Shown: positions 25,538 through 34,122 of the stretch, piece after piece
Numbering within the stretch: position 1 is the stretch's first letter
Layout of the letters: each line of letters begins with the position of its first letter
DNA from: Planctomycetes bacterium UBA7888
Lineage (GTDB): Bacteria > Planctomycetota > UBA1135
NCBI GenBank assembly: GCA_002500505.1
Contig: DLRM01000026.1
Coordinates: 9,478 to 73,477, forward strand
Reading direction: 5' to 3'
Length of the DNA stretch: 64,000 nucleotides
Program-made: the position numbers and the translations under genes
The notes under the pieces: model-generated
What the model was told of the DNA's origin: nothing
The model's database searches: none
What the model saw: only the letters and a program-made list of their open reading frames with translations

Positions 25538-26949
25538 TGCTGCGTTTCGACCACATTATTCGTGACCCTGTGCATGGAGATGTTCCTCTCACTTCTGAGG
25601 AGCTTCGCATCCTCGACACAGTTGAAATGCAACGTTTGCGTAATATTCGTCAATTGGGAACGGCTTATTTGGTTTATCCCGGCGCACAGCATTCTCGCTT
25701 TGAACATTCTGTGGGCACAGCCCATTTTGCCAGCAAAATGATTCGGGAAATTAATGTGTCCCGAGATCAAGATGGCGGAAGGTTGGGCGGGTTTGATGAC
25801 CACGAAGAGCGAGTGGTTCGTTTGGCGGCCTTAGTCCATGATGCAACGCACCTTCCATTTGGGCACAACATCGAGGACCAAACCGGTCTTCTTCCGCGGC
25901 ACGATGTTCCCGATCGCTTCAGCTCCCTGTTTTCTTTAAATACCGAACTTGGTCAAGAGCTTGAACGCACAGGAGTTCGCCAACAGGTTTTGGGAATTCT
26001 GGCCCCTGAAGCGGTTTCAGAAACCGACCGACCTCCCGCCCACTGGCGCGAAATTGTCTCTGGAACAATTGACGCAGACATGTTGGATTACTTAGCTCGT
26101 GATGCGATGTTTACGGGACTGAACCTTCAATACGATTCTCGGATTTTCAGCATGTTCCGAGTTGAGCGACGTACTCAACGCTTGTATGTGGAACTTGAAA
26201 GTCGCGGATATTTGAAAGAAGCTATCCTAAGCGAACTTCTTCGATGTCTCGACGCGCGCTATTTCTTTAGCGAACGGGTTTATTATCATCATGCAAAAAT
26301 TGCTTCGGGCGCCTTGATTGCAAAAGCAGTTGAGATTGCCCTCCTTGAAGGCGTGGTTGATTTTTCTCAGCTCCAATGCGCAACGGACGCAGGCCTTCTT
26401 TCCATGTTGGCCAAAGCCGATTTGGGTGACTCCCCCGAAGGCGCTCGCTTGAAGACCTTTGTTGATGCCTACAACAGTCGAAGACTTCCCAAGCGGGCTG
26501 CCGTTTACCCCGTTTATGCAAACCAAAATGCTCAGGAAGGTCTTATCCAGCGGTTTTTCGGTGCGGGCTCCGCTCAGGAACGTCGCCGCGTCGAGGATGG
26601 TCTTGCTGCGGCCTTAGAAGAACGTACCGGCGAACGGGTTCCTGTTTTGCTTTACTGTCCGGCGGGACACATGCAGTTGAAATCCGCCCGCCTTTTGGTT
26701 CATTGGCCAGGAGAGAGCGACCTCCGGCCGCTCAACGATTTCCGAGAGCATGTCCCTCGATTGGGTGATTTGGAGAAGGCTTACCAGGGAATGTGGAAGT
26801 TTTATGTCCTCGCTATGACCCGCGAGCCCAAGATTCTCCAGGCTTTGGGTCAGTTGTGTGCCGAGGAGTTCCCTGAGGCCCAGAATCTCCTTCAGCTGGG
26901 CTCAGAATTCGCGCAAGACCCCATAAAAAAAGAAACCCACGGGGTTTAA
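25537..26949 (+). CDS. HD-domain phosphohydrolase (SAMHD1/dGTPase-like)
   Basis: A 470-residue HD-superfamily protein. The first 180 residues carry RDPVHGDVPLT, QRLRNIRQLGTA, RFEHSVGTAHFA (His57), HDATHLPFGHN (H101-D102) and IDADMLDYLARDA (final Asp), the full metal-binding set of dNTP triphosphohydrolase-like enzymes. The remaining ~280 residues are a less conserved all-helical part. The substrate is unknown; dNTP hydrolysis is the family expectation. It is coupled to rluB by a one-base overlap. Confidence 0.87.
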   Translation: MLRFDHIIRDPVHGDVPLTSEELRILDTVEMQRLRNIRQLGTAYLVYPGAQHSRFEHSVGTAHFASKMIREINVSRDQDGGRLGGFDDHEERVVRLAALVHDATHLPFGHNIEDQTGLLPRHDVPDRFSSLFSLNTELGQELERTGVRQQVLGILAPEAVSETDRPPAHWREIVSGTIDADMLDYLARDAMFTGLNLQYDSRIFSMFRVERRTQRLYVELESRGYLKEAILSELLRCLDARYFFSERVYYHHAKIASGALIAKAVEIALLEGVVDFSQLQCATDAGLLSMLAKADLGDSPEGARLKTFVDAYNSRRLPKRAAVYPVYANQNAQEGLIQRFFGAGSAQERRRVEDGLAAALEERTGERVPVLLYCPAGHMQLKSARLLVHWPGESDLRPLNDFREHVPRLGDLEKAYQGMWKFYVLAMTREPKILQALGQLCAEEFPEAQNLLQLGSEFAQDPIKKETHGV

Positions 26950-26965
26950 CGACCTATTTATACTT

Positions 26966-27754
26966 GTGTTAGTGCTACCTCTTTTTCTCGTCCTTCCCAT
27001 TGTGGCTTCCTCTGTGGAGACTTGTTCTCTTGAAACCAAGGAGAGCCTGTTTTTTATGGGTGTGGAGGGCAACTTCAACGGCGATTTGGAAGAGGCCTTC
27101 ACAGCTCGACTTCACAAAGAGTTAAAGCTGGAATTTGTCGGCAAGCCAGTCCGATCCTCGATTACGAAGGAACGCAAGGTCTGGGCTGTCCGTACCGATA
27201 TTTCCTCCAAGGATCTCGCCAAGCTCCTAAAGAAAGAGCTCCGAAAGTCGGGTTACAAAGCGACCCTCCTCAATGGAACTGCGTTTTCTTTATTGACCAA
27301 AACAAGTGGTTCAACAGTCCACCGCACCTTCCGTGATTTGGCTCGCGCTGAGTCCAAAATTTGGGCATTCGATCCAGACAGCAAATCGGAGGTCATCTGG
27401 GTTTTTCATGAGTCGAAGTATGACTCATCAAAACTGCGGAAAGCTCTTCGCGAAACGAAGCTCAAGCTTGGTTTCCACCACATTGAACTTAGCCTCCTTG
27501 CCGACAGCACTCAATCCATGGAGGGGCTTGCGGAGGGAGTTGGAGAATCCCTGGACTTGGTGGCCGTGAAAGGTGCCGAACAAGGTCTTCAGCTTGATAT
27601 ATACCTCCGAGATATAGATTCCATGATGGCTTTGCAGGAAGTTGGGGACACAGTTGCTTGTCCCAATGTCCAGGACGCCCTCATAAAGAATGGGCCCGCA
27701 GATTTATCTTGGACAGTCAGCTTGGATAATCCAGGCTTTCCTTTCGCGGAATAG
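26966..27754 (+). CDS. Exported protein of unknown function
   Basis: A 262-residue protein from a GTG start with a hydrophobic leader (LVLPLFLVLPIVAS), so probably exported. The mature part is rich in Lys and Glu, with repeated K-rich helices (SSKDLAKLLKKELRKSGYKA; ALRETKLKLGFHHIE). The pattern suggests two similar alpha/beta repeats, but I recognise no family. It starts 16 bases after the HD gene and may share its transcript. The following spacer (27755-27894) shows nothing definite. Confidence 0.55.
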   Translation: MLVLPLFLVLPIVASSVETCSLETKESLFFMGVEGNFNGDLEEAFTARLHKELKLEFVGKPVRSSITKERKVWAVRTDISSKDLAKLLKKELRKSGYKATLLNGTAFSLLTKTSGSTVHRTFRDLARAESKIWAFDPDSKSEVIWVFHESKYDSSKLRKALRETKLKLGFHHIELSLLADSTQSMEGLAEGVGESLDLVAVKGAEQGLQLDIYLRDIDSMMALQEVGDTVACPNVQDALIKNGPADLSWTVSLDNPGFPFAE

Positions 27755-27894
27755 CCTTTTTTGGGGTCTTCGGGACGAGCTCTATTTCCAGATGTTCCAA
27801 CTTTATTTTTAAATCTTTTGAATAATTAGAGAAGAAATTCCTCCTTTTTCAGCGATTTCGGGCCTAATTGGTATGCCCCCTGTGAGAGCAGGAA

Positions 27895-28914
27895 ATGTCA
27901 CTACCGAAACGCCGACTTGATTCCGTTCCTTTCCTAAGTGGAAAGCCAACATGGTGTTTCCCCGGTCTTAACTTAGGGGGATGCTATTTAGAGCGGGTAT
28001 TAGAGAAAGGCGCATTGGGGACTCTCTGGTTGGCCAATGACACGGCTCTTCGACGGCTCGTCGGCGTGAAGGTATTTCATGGCCCAATCATTGAAGCTGC
28101 AACGGACTCAGAGACCATCCTCGCAGAAGCCGGTTCAGTCGCCCGCTTAGACCACCCGACCTTGTCGTCCATCTACCGAGCTGGCCGAAATGAGGGTTGT
28201 GTTTACATCGTTTGCGAACATGTGGTGGGCGAGCGCCTTGATCTATTGTTAAGTAGAGTTGCAACTTCTCGCCAATCTCAATGGCCCAGTACTTTGAGCG
28301 GGACCACAGTTTTCTCGGCAAGCCTTCCCGCCCTTTTGCAGCGAGATTCCGGGTGGTCAGGGACGATTGCGAGATGGGGGAGCGAATTGGCTTATGGCCT
28401 CTCCACCGCTCACCGCCGGGGCATCATTCATCGAGCGGTTTGGCCTGGAAATATTGTGGTAGATCGGCTCGGCTCGGTCCGTCTTTTTGACTTTTGGTTA
28501 GGGGGGAACGCATCTCCTCGAGAAGTTTCTGCGCTCCACGGTTACTTGAGCCCTGAGGAAGAAGCTGGCGCAGAGGTTAGTGCTTCATCGGATGTTTTTA
28601 GCTTGGGAGCGGCCCTTTATCGCGGATTGACTGGCGTGCTCCCTTTTCCCATTCAGCAAACCCTGACTGAGGATATTGTCCTTTTCGATAGGGCTCCAGC
28701 TCCCCTCACCTCTCATGGATTGAATGCTCCTCGTGAGCTCGAAAAGATTCTCCGTCGAGCTTTAAGGATTGAACCCTCTCGTCGGTATCAAGACATCGCT
28801 GAAATGGGGGAAGCCCTCGAAAGTTACTATCTAAAGATGACGGGCCGCCGCGGTCAGGGTGGTGGGAGACTGAGTTCCGCTTTTCGGAAAATGAGTCGCC
28901 GCTTGTTTAAGTAA
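27895..28914 (+). CDS. Protein-kinase-fold protein, probable pseudokinase
   Basis: A 339-residue protein with the Hanks-type kinase fold: glycine-loop-like EKGALGTLWLA, ATP lysine K59 (VGVKVF), a catalytic-loop-like IIHRAVWPGN, LFDFW in place of DFG, then GYLSPEE (APE-like) and SSDVFSLGAALY. The proton-acceptor Asp of HRD is Ala181, the next catalytic Lys is Trp, and DFG reads DFW (199-201). So ATP may still bind, but phosphotransfer is unlikely. No transmembrane segment follows, unlike typical receptor kinases of this group. Monocistronic by appearance; the aminotransferase lies convergent at its end. Confidence 0.82.
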   Translation: MSLPKRRLDSVPFLSGKPTWCFPGLNLGGCYLERVLEKGALGTLWLANDTALRRLVGVKVFHGPIIEAATDSETILAEAGSVARLDHPTLSSIYRAGRNEGCVYIVCEHVVGERLDLLLSRVATSRQSQWPSTLSGTTVFSASLPALLQRDSGWSGTIARWGSELAYGLSTAHRRGIIHRAVWPGNIVVDRLGSVRLFDFWLGGNASPREVSALHGYLSPEEEAGAEVSASSDVFSLGAALYRGLTGVLPFPIQQTLTEDIVLFDRAPAPLTSHGLNAPRELEKILRRALRIEPSRRYQDIAEMGEALESYYLKMTGRRGQGGGRLSSAFRKMSRRLFK

Positions 28915-28920
28915 ATAGTT

Positions 28921-30123
28921 TCAGCTGAGCTTATTCAATCGCGCAGCCAAACGCTCCAAAGCCGTTTGGAGTACTGACTCGGAGGTTGCGAAAGAAAGGC
29001 GGATGGCGTCGGGTTTCCCAAAAGCGGACCCCCCAATGACGGCAATGCGGTCGGCTTCTAAAAGAAGCTCTGCTAGGTCATCGCCAGACTGAATTTGTTT
29101 TCCAGTTTCCGAATCAGTTTTTCCGAGGAAATAGCCAAATCCAGGGAAGGCATAGAAAGCACCTTGTGGCTGTGGGCAATCCACGCCAGGCATGGTTGCA
29201 AGAGCTTTAGAAACCAAATCGCAGCGCTTTTCAAAAGCACTATGCATTTTAAGGCAATCTTCAGTGCCATCCCGTAAGGCGGCGATGGAGGCGTATTGAG
29301 AAATGGCAGGAGGGCTCGAGGCGAGTTGGCTTTGAAGACCGGCGAGTTTAGTAATGATGGAAGAGGGGCCGCCCAAGAAGCCCATACGCCATCCTGTCAT
29401 GGCAAACGCTTTACTCATTCCGCCAACCCAGATGGATTGTTCTCGAAGTTCAGGAAGGACGGCAATGGGTGAGACATGCTTCGCCCCGCCAAAAGTCATT
29501 GCAGCGTAGATTTCATCGGAGATGATGGCAATTCCGTTTTTGAGAGCCCATTTCCCGATTTCTTCTAATAATGCCTTGGGATAAACGGCGCCGGTTGGAT
29601 TGCAGGGGGTGTTGATGAGCAAAACTTTGGAGCGTTCACTGGTTGCGGCCGCCAAGTCTTCCACAGAGGGAAGGTGGTCTTCGCCGCACTGAACTGGGAC
29701 AGGAACTCCGCCAGCAAGCTGGACCATTTCTGGATAGGAAGTCCAGCAAGGGACTGGAAAAAGAACCTCGTCTCCGTTCTCAACTAAGGCCATTAAGGCC
29801 TGACAAATCCCTAGTTTTGCTCCCGTTGTGACCAATAGTTGGTCCGCTGACCAGTTCAGGCCAGTGGTCTCTTTCGCCAAGCCCGCAGCGGCTTCCCGAA
29901 GTTCAGGCAAGCCCGCAGCCGCGGTGTAACGCCCCAAGCCTGCATTAATGGCGTCTTTTGCTGCCGCCTCTGCGCAGCTTGGCGGGCCAAAGTCAGGCTC
30001 CCCAGCCGTGAGATCAAGAACTTCAACACCCTCTGCTTTCAGTTCCTTCACGCGAGCCACCATGGCTAGGGTGGCGGATGGCTGCAGGGTAGCGACACGA
30101 GCCGAGAGTTTGACGGGGGACAT
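28921..30123 (-). CDS. Class I aminotransferase (aspartate/aromatic type)
   Basis: About 400 residues of fold-type I PLP enzyme. Substrate- and PLP-contacting segments are visible: LTAGEPDFGPP, INTPCNPTGAVY, ISDEIYAAMTFGG, and the Schiff-base lysine in GGMSKAFAMTGWRMGF. The nearest relatives in memory are aspartate or aspartate/prephenate aminotransferases of the I-gamma group. The ATG at 30123 is preferred to a TTG at 30144. Divergent from the large membrane-anchored gene. Confidence 0.9.
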   Translation of the reverse strand: MSPVKLSARVATLQPSATLAMVARVKELKAEGVEVLDLTAGEPDFGPPSCAEAAAKDAINAGLGRYTAAAGLPELREAAAGLAKETTGLNWSADQLLVTTGAKLGICQALMALVENGDEVLFPVPCWTSYPEMVQLAGGVPVPVQCGEDHLPSVEDLAAATSERSKVLLINTPCNPTGAVYPKALLEEIGKWALKNGIAIISDEIYAAMTFGGAKHVSPIAVLPELREQSIWVGGMSKAFAMTGWRMGFLGGPSSIITKLAGLQSQLASSPPAISQYASIAALRDGTEDCLKMHSAFEKRCDLVSKALATMPGVDCPQPQGAFYAFPGFGYFLGKTDSETGKQIQSGDDLAELLLEADRIAVIGGSAFGKPDAIRLSFATSESVLQTALERLAARLNKLS

Positions 30124-30174
30124 GGTTGGTGAGATGGGAGGCAAGGCGAGAAGGGGGGGGCGGGGCTAGGATTT

Positions 30175-32268
30175 ATGGACGGGATTCTATTCTTTCGCCG
30201 TCCAAAGAACTCCTTCATGCCACAGCTTTCCTTCCTAGACCGCCTGCGCGAGTTCCTCACGAGCCAGCGTTTCATGTGGATTCTCACCATCCTGTTCGGG
30301 GTGCTTGTGATTCTCTACTTCCTTTTCGTCACCATCTTTTTCAACCCACTTGAGGACGACTTAGGGGATATGGCGGATGTGGTGCCCCGGGAGGTGGATT
30401 ACTTCCTCCATTGGAAAAAGCCAGGCGAGCGATTTGATGACTTTCCAACTCCGACTGCTTGGACGGATTTTTCCCAAAGTGAAATTGGCAAAAAGTTAGA
30501 GTCCAGCGGCGTTTTCAAGCAGTGGGACGCTTCTACTGGGGCCAGTCAGATGACTTCAGACATTCGTCAGGTTATGAGGAATCTCCCTCCTGGTTTGAGC
30601 TTGACTGACGACATCTTGAAGGAAGTGGTGCTGGCGGGTCGGGGTACCCCATCTTTAGGCTCCGATTTTGATGGACTCATGATGCTACGTATTTCATTCA
30701 AAGTGAAAGCGGGTATTTCCATGTTGGGATTTGGCTTTGTTCGTTCAAAAATCCAAGCTTTAGGTCTCGAAGAGCTGGGCGGCGATCGTTACAAACTGGT
30801 TCAGTTCCCCCCCTTCGGAATGCGAGATGCTTTTCTAACCCGAATGAAGGATGTCTTGATTCTTTCGACTAGCCGAGATTGGCTAGATGTCGCCAAAGAT
30901 TTAGAAAACCGTTCCGGCCAAGACTCCATTGGCCGTGCGTCCAAATACCGTGACAACATTACAGCCTTTTTGGCTCCAAGCGATGAACCGCTTGAAGTGT
31001 TTTTGGATTGGGGCGAGGCCTCAAAAAAACTGGGAGTGTTTCCAAACCCAGAATCCCAAGCCTATTGGACACGGGTTCTGGGCTCCTTCTTTAATACGAA
31101 ACTGCTTCGCTACCTATCGGGCTACTGGCTTCCAGGGAATCCCTTCGAAGGTCGTTTTTCAGGCGACATTGATTTAAGTGAGGCTCCTGCATTCCAGCGC
31201 GGTTGGGCTGAGGGAAAAGGAATCGGGACGAAGTCCCTGAAAGAGTTTGCTGGAATGGTGCCCGCAGAATCGTTCCTTTTTGGCGCAATAGCTGGTGACT
31301 CGGGCCGAACCTTGCTTCAGCTTGAATCCTCTTTTCCGGCGGATGTTCGCCAGATTCTCGACGAAATCATTATTGAGACGGGAAAGTATCAGGGAATGGC
31401 CCACCTCTTTGAGAGTATCGGACAAACTCTCCATGGTGGTCTTTATTTTGCAGTTCGCCGAAACGATTACCCCGTAGATAAGGACTTGGATGTAGAACAT
31501 GACGATGCCCCTGTTCCTGTTTTTGCCTTGATGGGCAAACTTCGAGACAAAAAGGGGTTCGACGATTTATTGGAGTTCTTTAAAAACAACGCGCGGAGTT
31601 TTGCGCAAGGTTCCGACCGACCTCGTGTCGAAAGCGTCCCCATTGGTGGGGGCTCTGAAGCCTTGGCCTTTTCCTCTCCCATGATTCCCGGGACGGGTGA
31701 GTTTGTGGTTTACAATTTACCCAACACACGTCCGCCGACCGTGATTGTTGCAAACTCATATAAGTACCTTCGAGACATCGTGGATGTGGCGCACATTTCT
31801 GATTCAGGCGCAAAGGCCGACAAACAAAAGATGTCCCAGCAAGACGGTTTCCGTGCAACCCTGAAAGGCATTCAAGGCGGCTCAAAATTCTTCTTTTACG
31901 GAGAGCCGTCCAAGGCAAGTCATTGGCTGGATCAACTTGCTGAGAAAACCGCACGGGCAGACTTTCTTGCAAGGATGGAAAGTGGAGTGTTTCGTCAATG
32001 GCGACCTGAAGAAGAGAAAAAGCAGCGAGAGTTTCTGTTCCCTGGCGCCATTCAATTGAAAGCCGCTCAGCAGCAGCGACTCATGGACGCCGTGGACGAG
32101 GCTCTTCAGGATCGCGCTTCGGCGCAATGGGAGAAGCAACGGCCAGCCATGGTCAAACATGCTCAGTTGAGCTTTCTTCCTTCGATGGCTCTGAAATGGC
32201 TTGGGCTCTCTCTTGAAATGGGCCGTCGTGATGCGAGCCTTCTTCTGGCTGGCGAACTGGCTTATTGA
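30175..32268 (+). CDS. Large membrane-anchored protein of unknown function
   Basis: A 697-residue protein with one hydrophobic helix at about residues 34-56 (WILTILFGVLVILYFLFVTIFF), probably leaving a long extracytoplasmic domain. The mature part has mixed alpha/beta character with several Gly-Phe segments, and resembles in outline the DUF3352-type exported proteins, but I cannot assign it firmly. An AGGA three bases before the ATG at 30175 supports this start; an ATG at 30217 is possible. It ends 126 bases before the tRNA. Confidence 0.55.
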   Translation: MDGILFFRRPKNSFMPQLSFLDRLREFLTSQRFMWILTILFGVLVILYFLFVTIFFNPLEDDLGDMADVVPREVDYFLHWKKPGERFDDFPTPTAWTDFSQSEIGKKLESSGVFKQWDASTGASQMTSDIRQVMRNLPPGLSLTDDILKEVVLAGRGTPSLGSDFDGLMMLRISFKVKAGISMLGFGFVRSKIQALGLEELGGDRYKLVQFPPFGMRDAFLTRMKDVLILSTSRDWLDVAKDLENRSGQDSIGRASKYRDNITAFLAPSDEPLEVFLDWGEASKKLGVFPNPESQAYWTRVLGSFFNTKLLRYLSGYWLPGNPFEGRFSGDIDLSEAPAFQRGWAEGKGIGTKSLKEFAGMVPAESFLFGAIAGDSGRTLLQLESSFPADVRQILDEIIIETGKYQGMAHLFESIGQTLHGGLYFAVRRNDYPVDKDLDVEHDDAPVPVFALMGKLRDKKGFDDLLEFFKNNARSFAQGSDRPRVESVPIGGGSEALAFSSPMIPGTGEFVVYNLPNTRPPTVIVANSYKYLRDIVDVAHISDSGAKADKQKMSQQDGFRATLKGIQGGSKFFFYGEPSKASHWLDQLAEKTARADFLARMESGVFRQWRPEEEKKQREFLFPGAIQLKAAQQQRLMDAVDEALQDRASAQWEKQRPAMVKHAQLSFLPSMALKWLGLSLEMGRRDASLLLAGELAY

Positions 32269-32394
32269 TTCAAAATAGAATGGGTCCGGTCCGAGAGTGA
32301 TGGCTTCTTTTGCCCCTCCTCCGCGTCTCCATCGGTGTAAAAAAATCACCACAAAGGAAACCCCGCTTTTGTAGAATCTCCAGCCCCAAACCCA

Positions 32395-32483
32395 GCCGGG
32401 ATGGCGGAATTGGCAGACGCGCATGGTTGAGGGCCATGTTGGGATAATACTCAGTGCAGGTTCGACCCCTGTTCCCGGCACCA
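32395..32483 (+). tRNA. tRNA-Leu (GAG)
   Basis: Acceptor stem GCCGGGA pairs with TCCCGGC at 32473-32479, discriminator A32480, and CCA is encoded at 32481-32483. The anticodon arm reads CATGG, loop TTGAGGG, CCATG, giving anticodon GAG. A long variable arm (GTTGGGATAATACTCAGTGC-type) and the TTCGACC T-loop mark a class II leucine tRNA. The stretch 32269-32634 otherwise holds the terminator after it and no coding region I can support; 32523-32634 is the leader of the Fe-S gene. Confidence 0.95.
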
Positions 32484-32489
32484 AAACAC

Positions 32490-32522
32490 CGGAGTCACTC
32501 AAGCGAGAGACTCCGTTTTTTT
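32490..32522 (+). terminator. Rho-independent terminator after tRNA-Leu
   Basis: C-GGAGTC pairs with GACTCC-G (32490-32496 with 32509-32515), and the inside continues with CTC and GAG around an AAGC loop. A run of seven T follows. It ends the tRNA transcript. Confidence 0.88.
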
Positions 32523-32634
32523 GTGGCATGATGCGGCGGGCTCGCTATTTAGCAATGGGCAAGTTGAACTTTTAGGATTCGTAGCACACTTGGACAGAGG
32601 CAAATCGTTACCGCAGGCCTAAACTGGGCGGAGT

Positions 32635-34122
32635 ATGACTGCCTACGGATTTGTCATTGACCAGCGAAAGTGCATTGGCTGTCACGCCTGCACTGTGGTT
32701 TGCAAATCTGAAAATGATGTGCCTGTGGGCAGTTTCCGCACTTGGGTGAAGTATGTTGAAGTGGGGGAGTTCCCTGATTCGCGCCGCCACTTCAGTGTCA
32801 TGCGCTGCAATCATTGCGACGACGCCCCTTGCATGAAGATTTGCCCAGTGCACGCTTTGAGCAAACGCGAGGATGGCATTGTGGACTTGGATCGTGAGGC
32901 CTGCATTGGGTGCGCCTCTTGCCTGCAAGCTTGCCCATATGACGCGCTTTATTTGAATCCAGATTCTGGAGTGGCAGAAAAGTGCCACTTCTGTGCACAC
33001 CGTGTCGAGGTGGGTCTCCAACCCGCTTGCGCAGTGATTTGTCCCGAACAGGCCATCCTTGCGGGCGATTTAGATGACCCCCATTCGGCGATTTCCAAAA
33101 CAGTATTAGACTTACCAGTCCAACGGCGGCGGGAAGAAAAGGGTACGGGGCCCCGCGTTTGGTATGTGGACGCTTTAGAGGCCTCCTTGGACCCGGGCGC
33201 CACAAGCCAGCCGGACTCTTGGATTTGGTCGGATCGCCGCTTCCCTGCTCCAGAAATTCCCGATGGGCTACCCCAATTTGAGCCGGGCGAGCCAAAAACG
33301 GTACTTGATACTGACCGAGGGCCCGCATGGGGTTGGCATGTTTGGGGTTACCTGTTCACAAAAAATTTGGCCGCCGGCGCCATGATGGTTGCTCCATTGT
33401 TGGGTTTGATTGGATTGTCCGCTGGAGTGTGGCACGAATGGATCGCGCTCTTAGCCTTGGCGCTAACCGGTGCCTTGTTGGTCGCCGATCTCGGCAAACC
33501 CGAACGCGCCCTTTCGTTGCTCACTCGGGGGAACCTTGAGTCTTGGTTGGTGCGGGGCGCTTGGATTTTGACCGCATTTGGGGTCCTGATATCCGCTTCT
33601 CTCGCAAGCCATTGCCTGGGAGAGATGGGTTGGGTTTCCATCTTGCGATGGGCTTCTCTCCCGGTCGCTGTTCTTGCTTCAGGTTACTCCGCCTTTCTCT
33701 TCGGCCAATGTCGTGGACGTGATTTATGGTTGGAGAAAGGGCTATTCCCTGCCCTTGTTGCACGAGCCGCTCTCTTGGGATTGTTACTGGCTTTTGTGCT
33801 TGTTGGCCCAAACTCCTCAGTTTTGGCAGGACAAAGCTTGGCTTTGCTGGGCATCCTGAACCTTGTTCTTCTAAATCATGAAGTCCGTGGCAAGACAAAG
33901 ACTGCAGCCGCTGATCGTGCACGTCGCCGTTTGGTCAGCCGCCAAGGGCCTTTAGTTTTTGTAATTGGTTTAATTTTGGCTACAGGGTTGGGTTGCTTGG
34001 TCGCGATGGGGTCTGAATTGGAAGCCCATGTTTTCCCAGTTATTGCAGTTGTTGCGGCCCTCTCGATGCTTCCTTTTGAAAAATCTTGGGTTTTCGCAGG
34101 CCAAGAGGAACCCAACTCATGA
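32635..34122 (+). CDS. 4Fe-4S ferredoxin fused to NrfD-like membrane subunit
   Basis: A 495-residue fusion of electron-transfer subunits of the complex iron-sulfur molybdoenzyme (CISM) type. The first ~140 residues hold four 4Fe-4S sets, led by C13-C16-C19-C23, C57-C60-C65-C69, C89-C92-C95-C99 and C116-C119-C131-C135. The rest has about eight hydrophobic helices and the NrfD-like DLGKPERAL sequence. In most systems these are two separate genes. It would carry electrons between a quinone pool and the molybdoenzyme. Its stop overlaps the next ATG (ATGA). Confidence 0.85.
   Translation: MTAYGFVIDQRKCIGCHACTVVCKSENDVPVGSFRTWVKYVEVGEFPDSRRHFSVMRCNHCDDAPCMKICPVHALSKREDGIVDLDREACIGCASCLQACPYDALYLNPDSGVAEKCHFCAHRVEVGLQPACAVICPEQAILAGDLDDPHSAISKTVLDLPVQRRREEKGTGPRVWYVDALEASLDPGATSQPDSWIWSDRRFPAPEIPDGLPQFEPGEPKTVLDTDRGPAWGWHVWGYLFTKNLAAGAMMVAPLLGLIGLSAGVWHEWIALLALALTGALLVADLGKPERALSLLTRGNLESWLVRGAWILTAFGVLISASLASHCLGEMGWVSILRWASLPVAVLASGYSAFLFGQCRGRDLWLEKGLFPALVARAALLGLLLAFVLVGPNSSVLAGQSLALLGILNLVLLNHEVRGKTKTAAADRARRRLVSRQGPLVFVIGLILATGLGCLVAMGSELEAHVFPVIAVVAALSMLPFEKSWVFAGQEEPNS

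Noticed and set aside
34086..34118. Longer start for the molybdoenzyme
   Set aside because: It lies inside the Fe-S/NrfD gene; the ATG at 34119 forms the usual ATGA overlap and gives the expected N-terminus without losing a signal.
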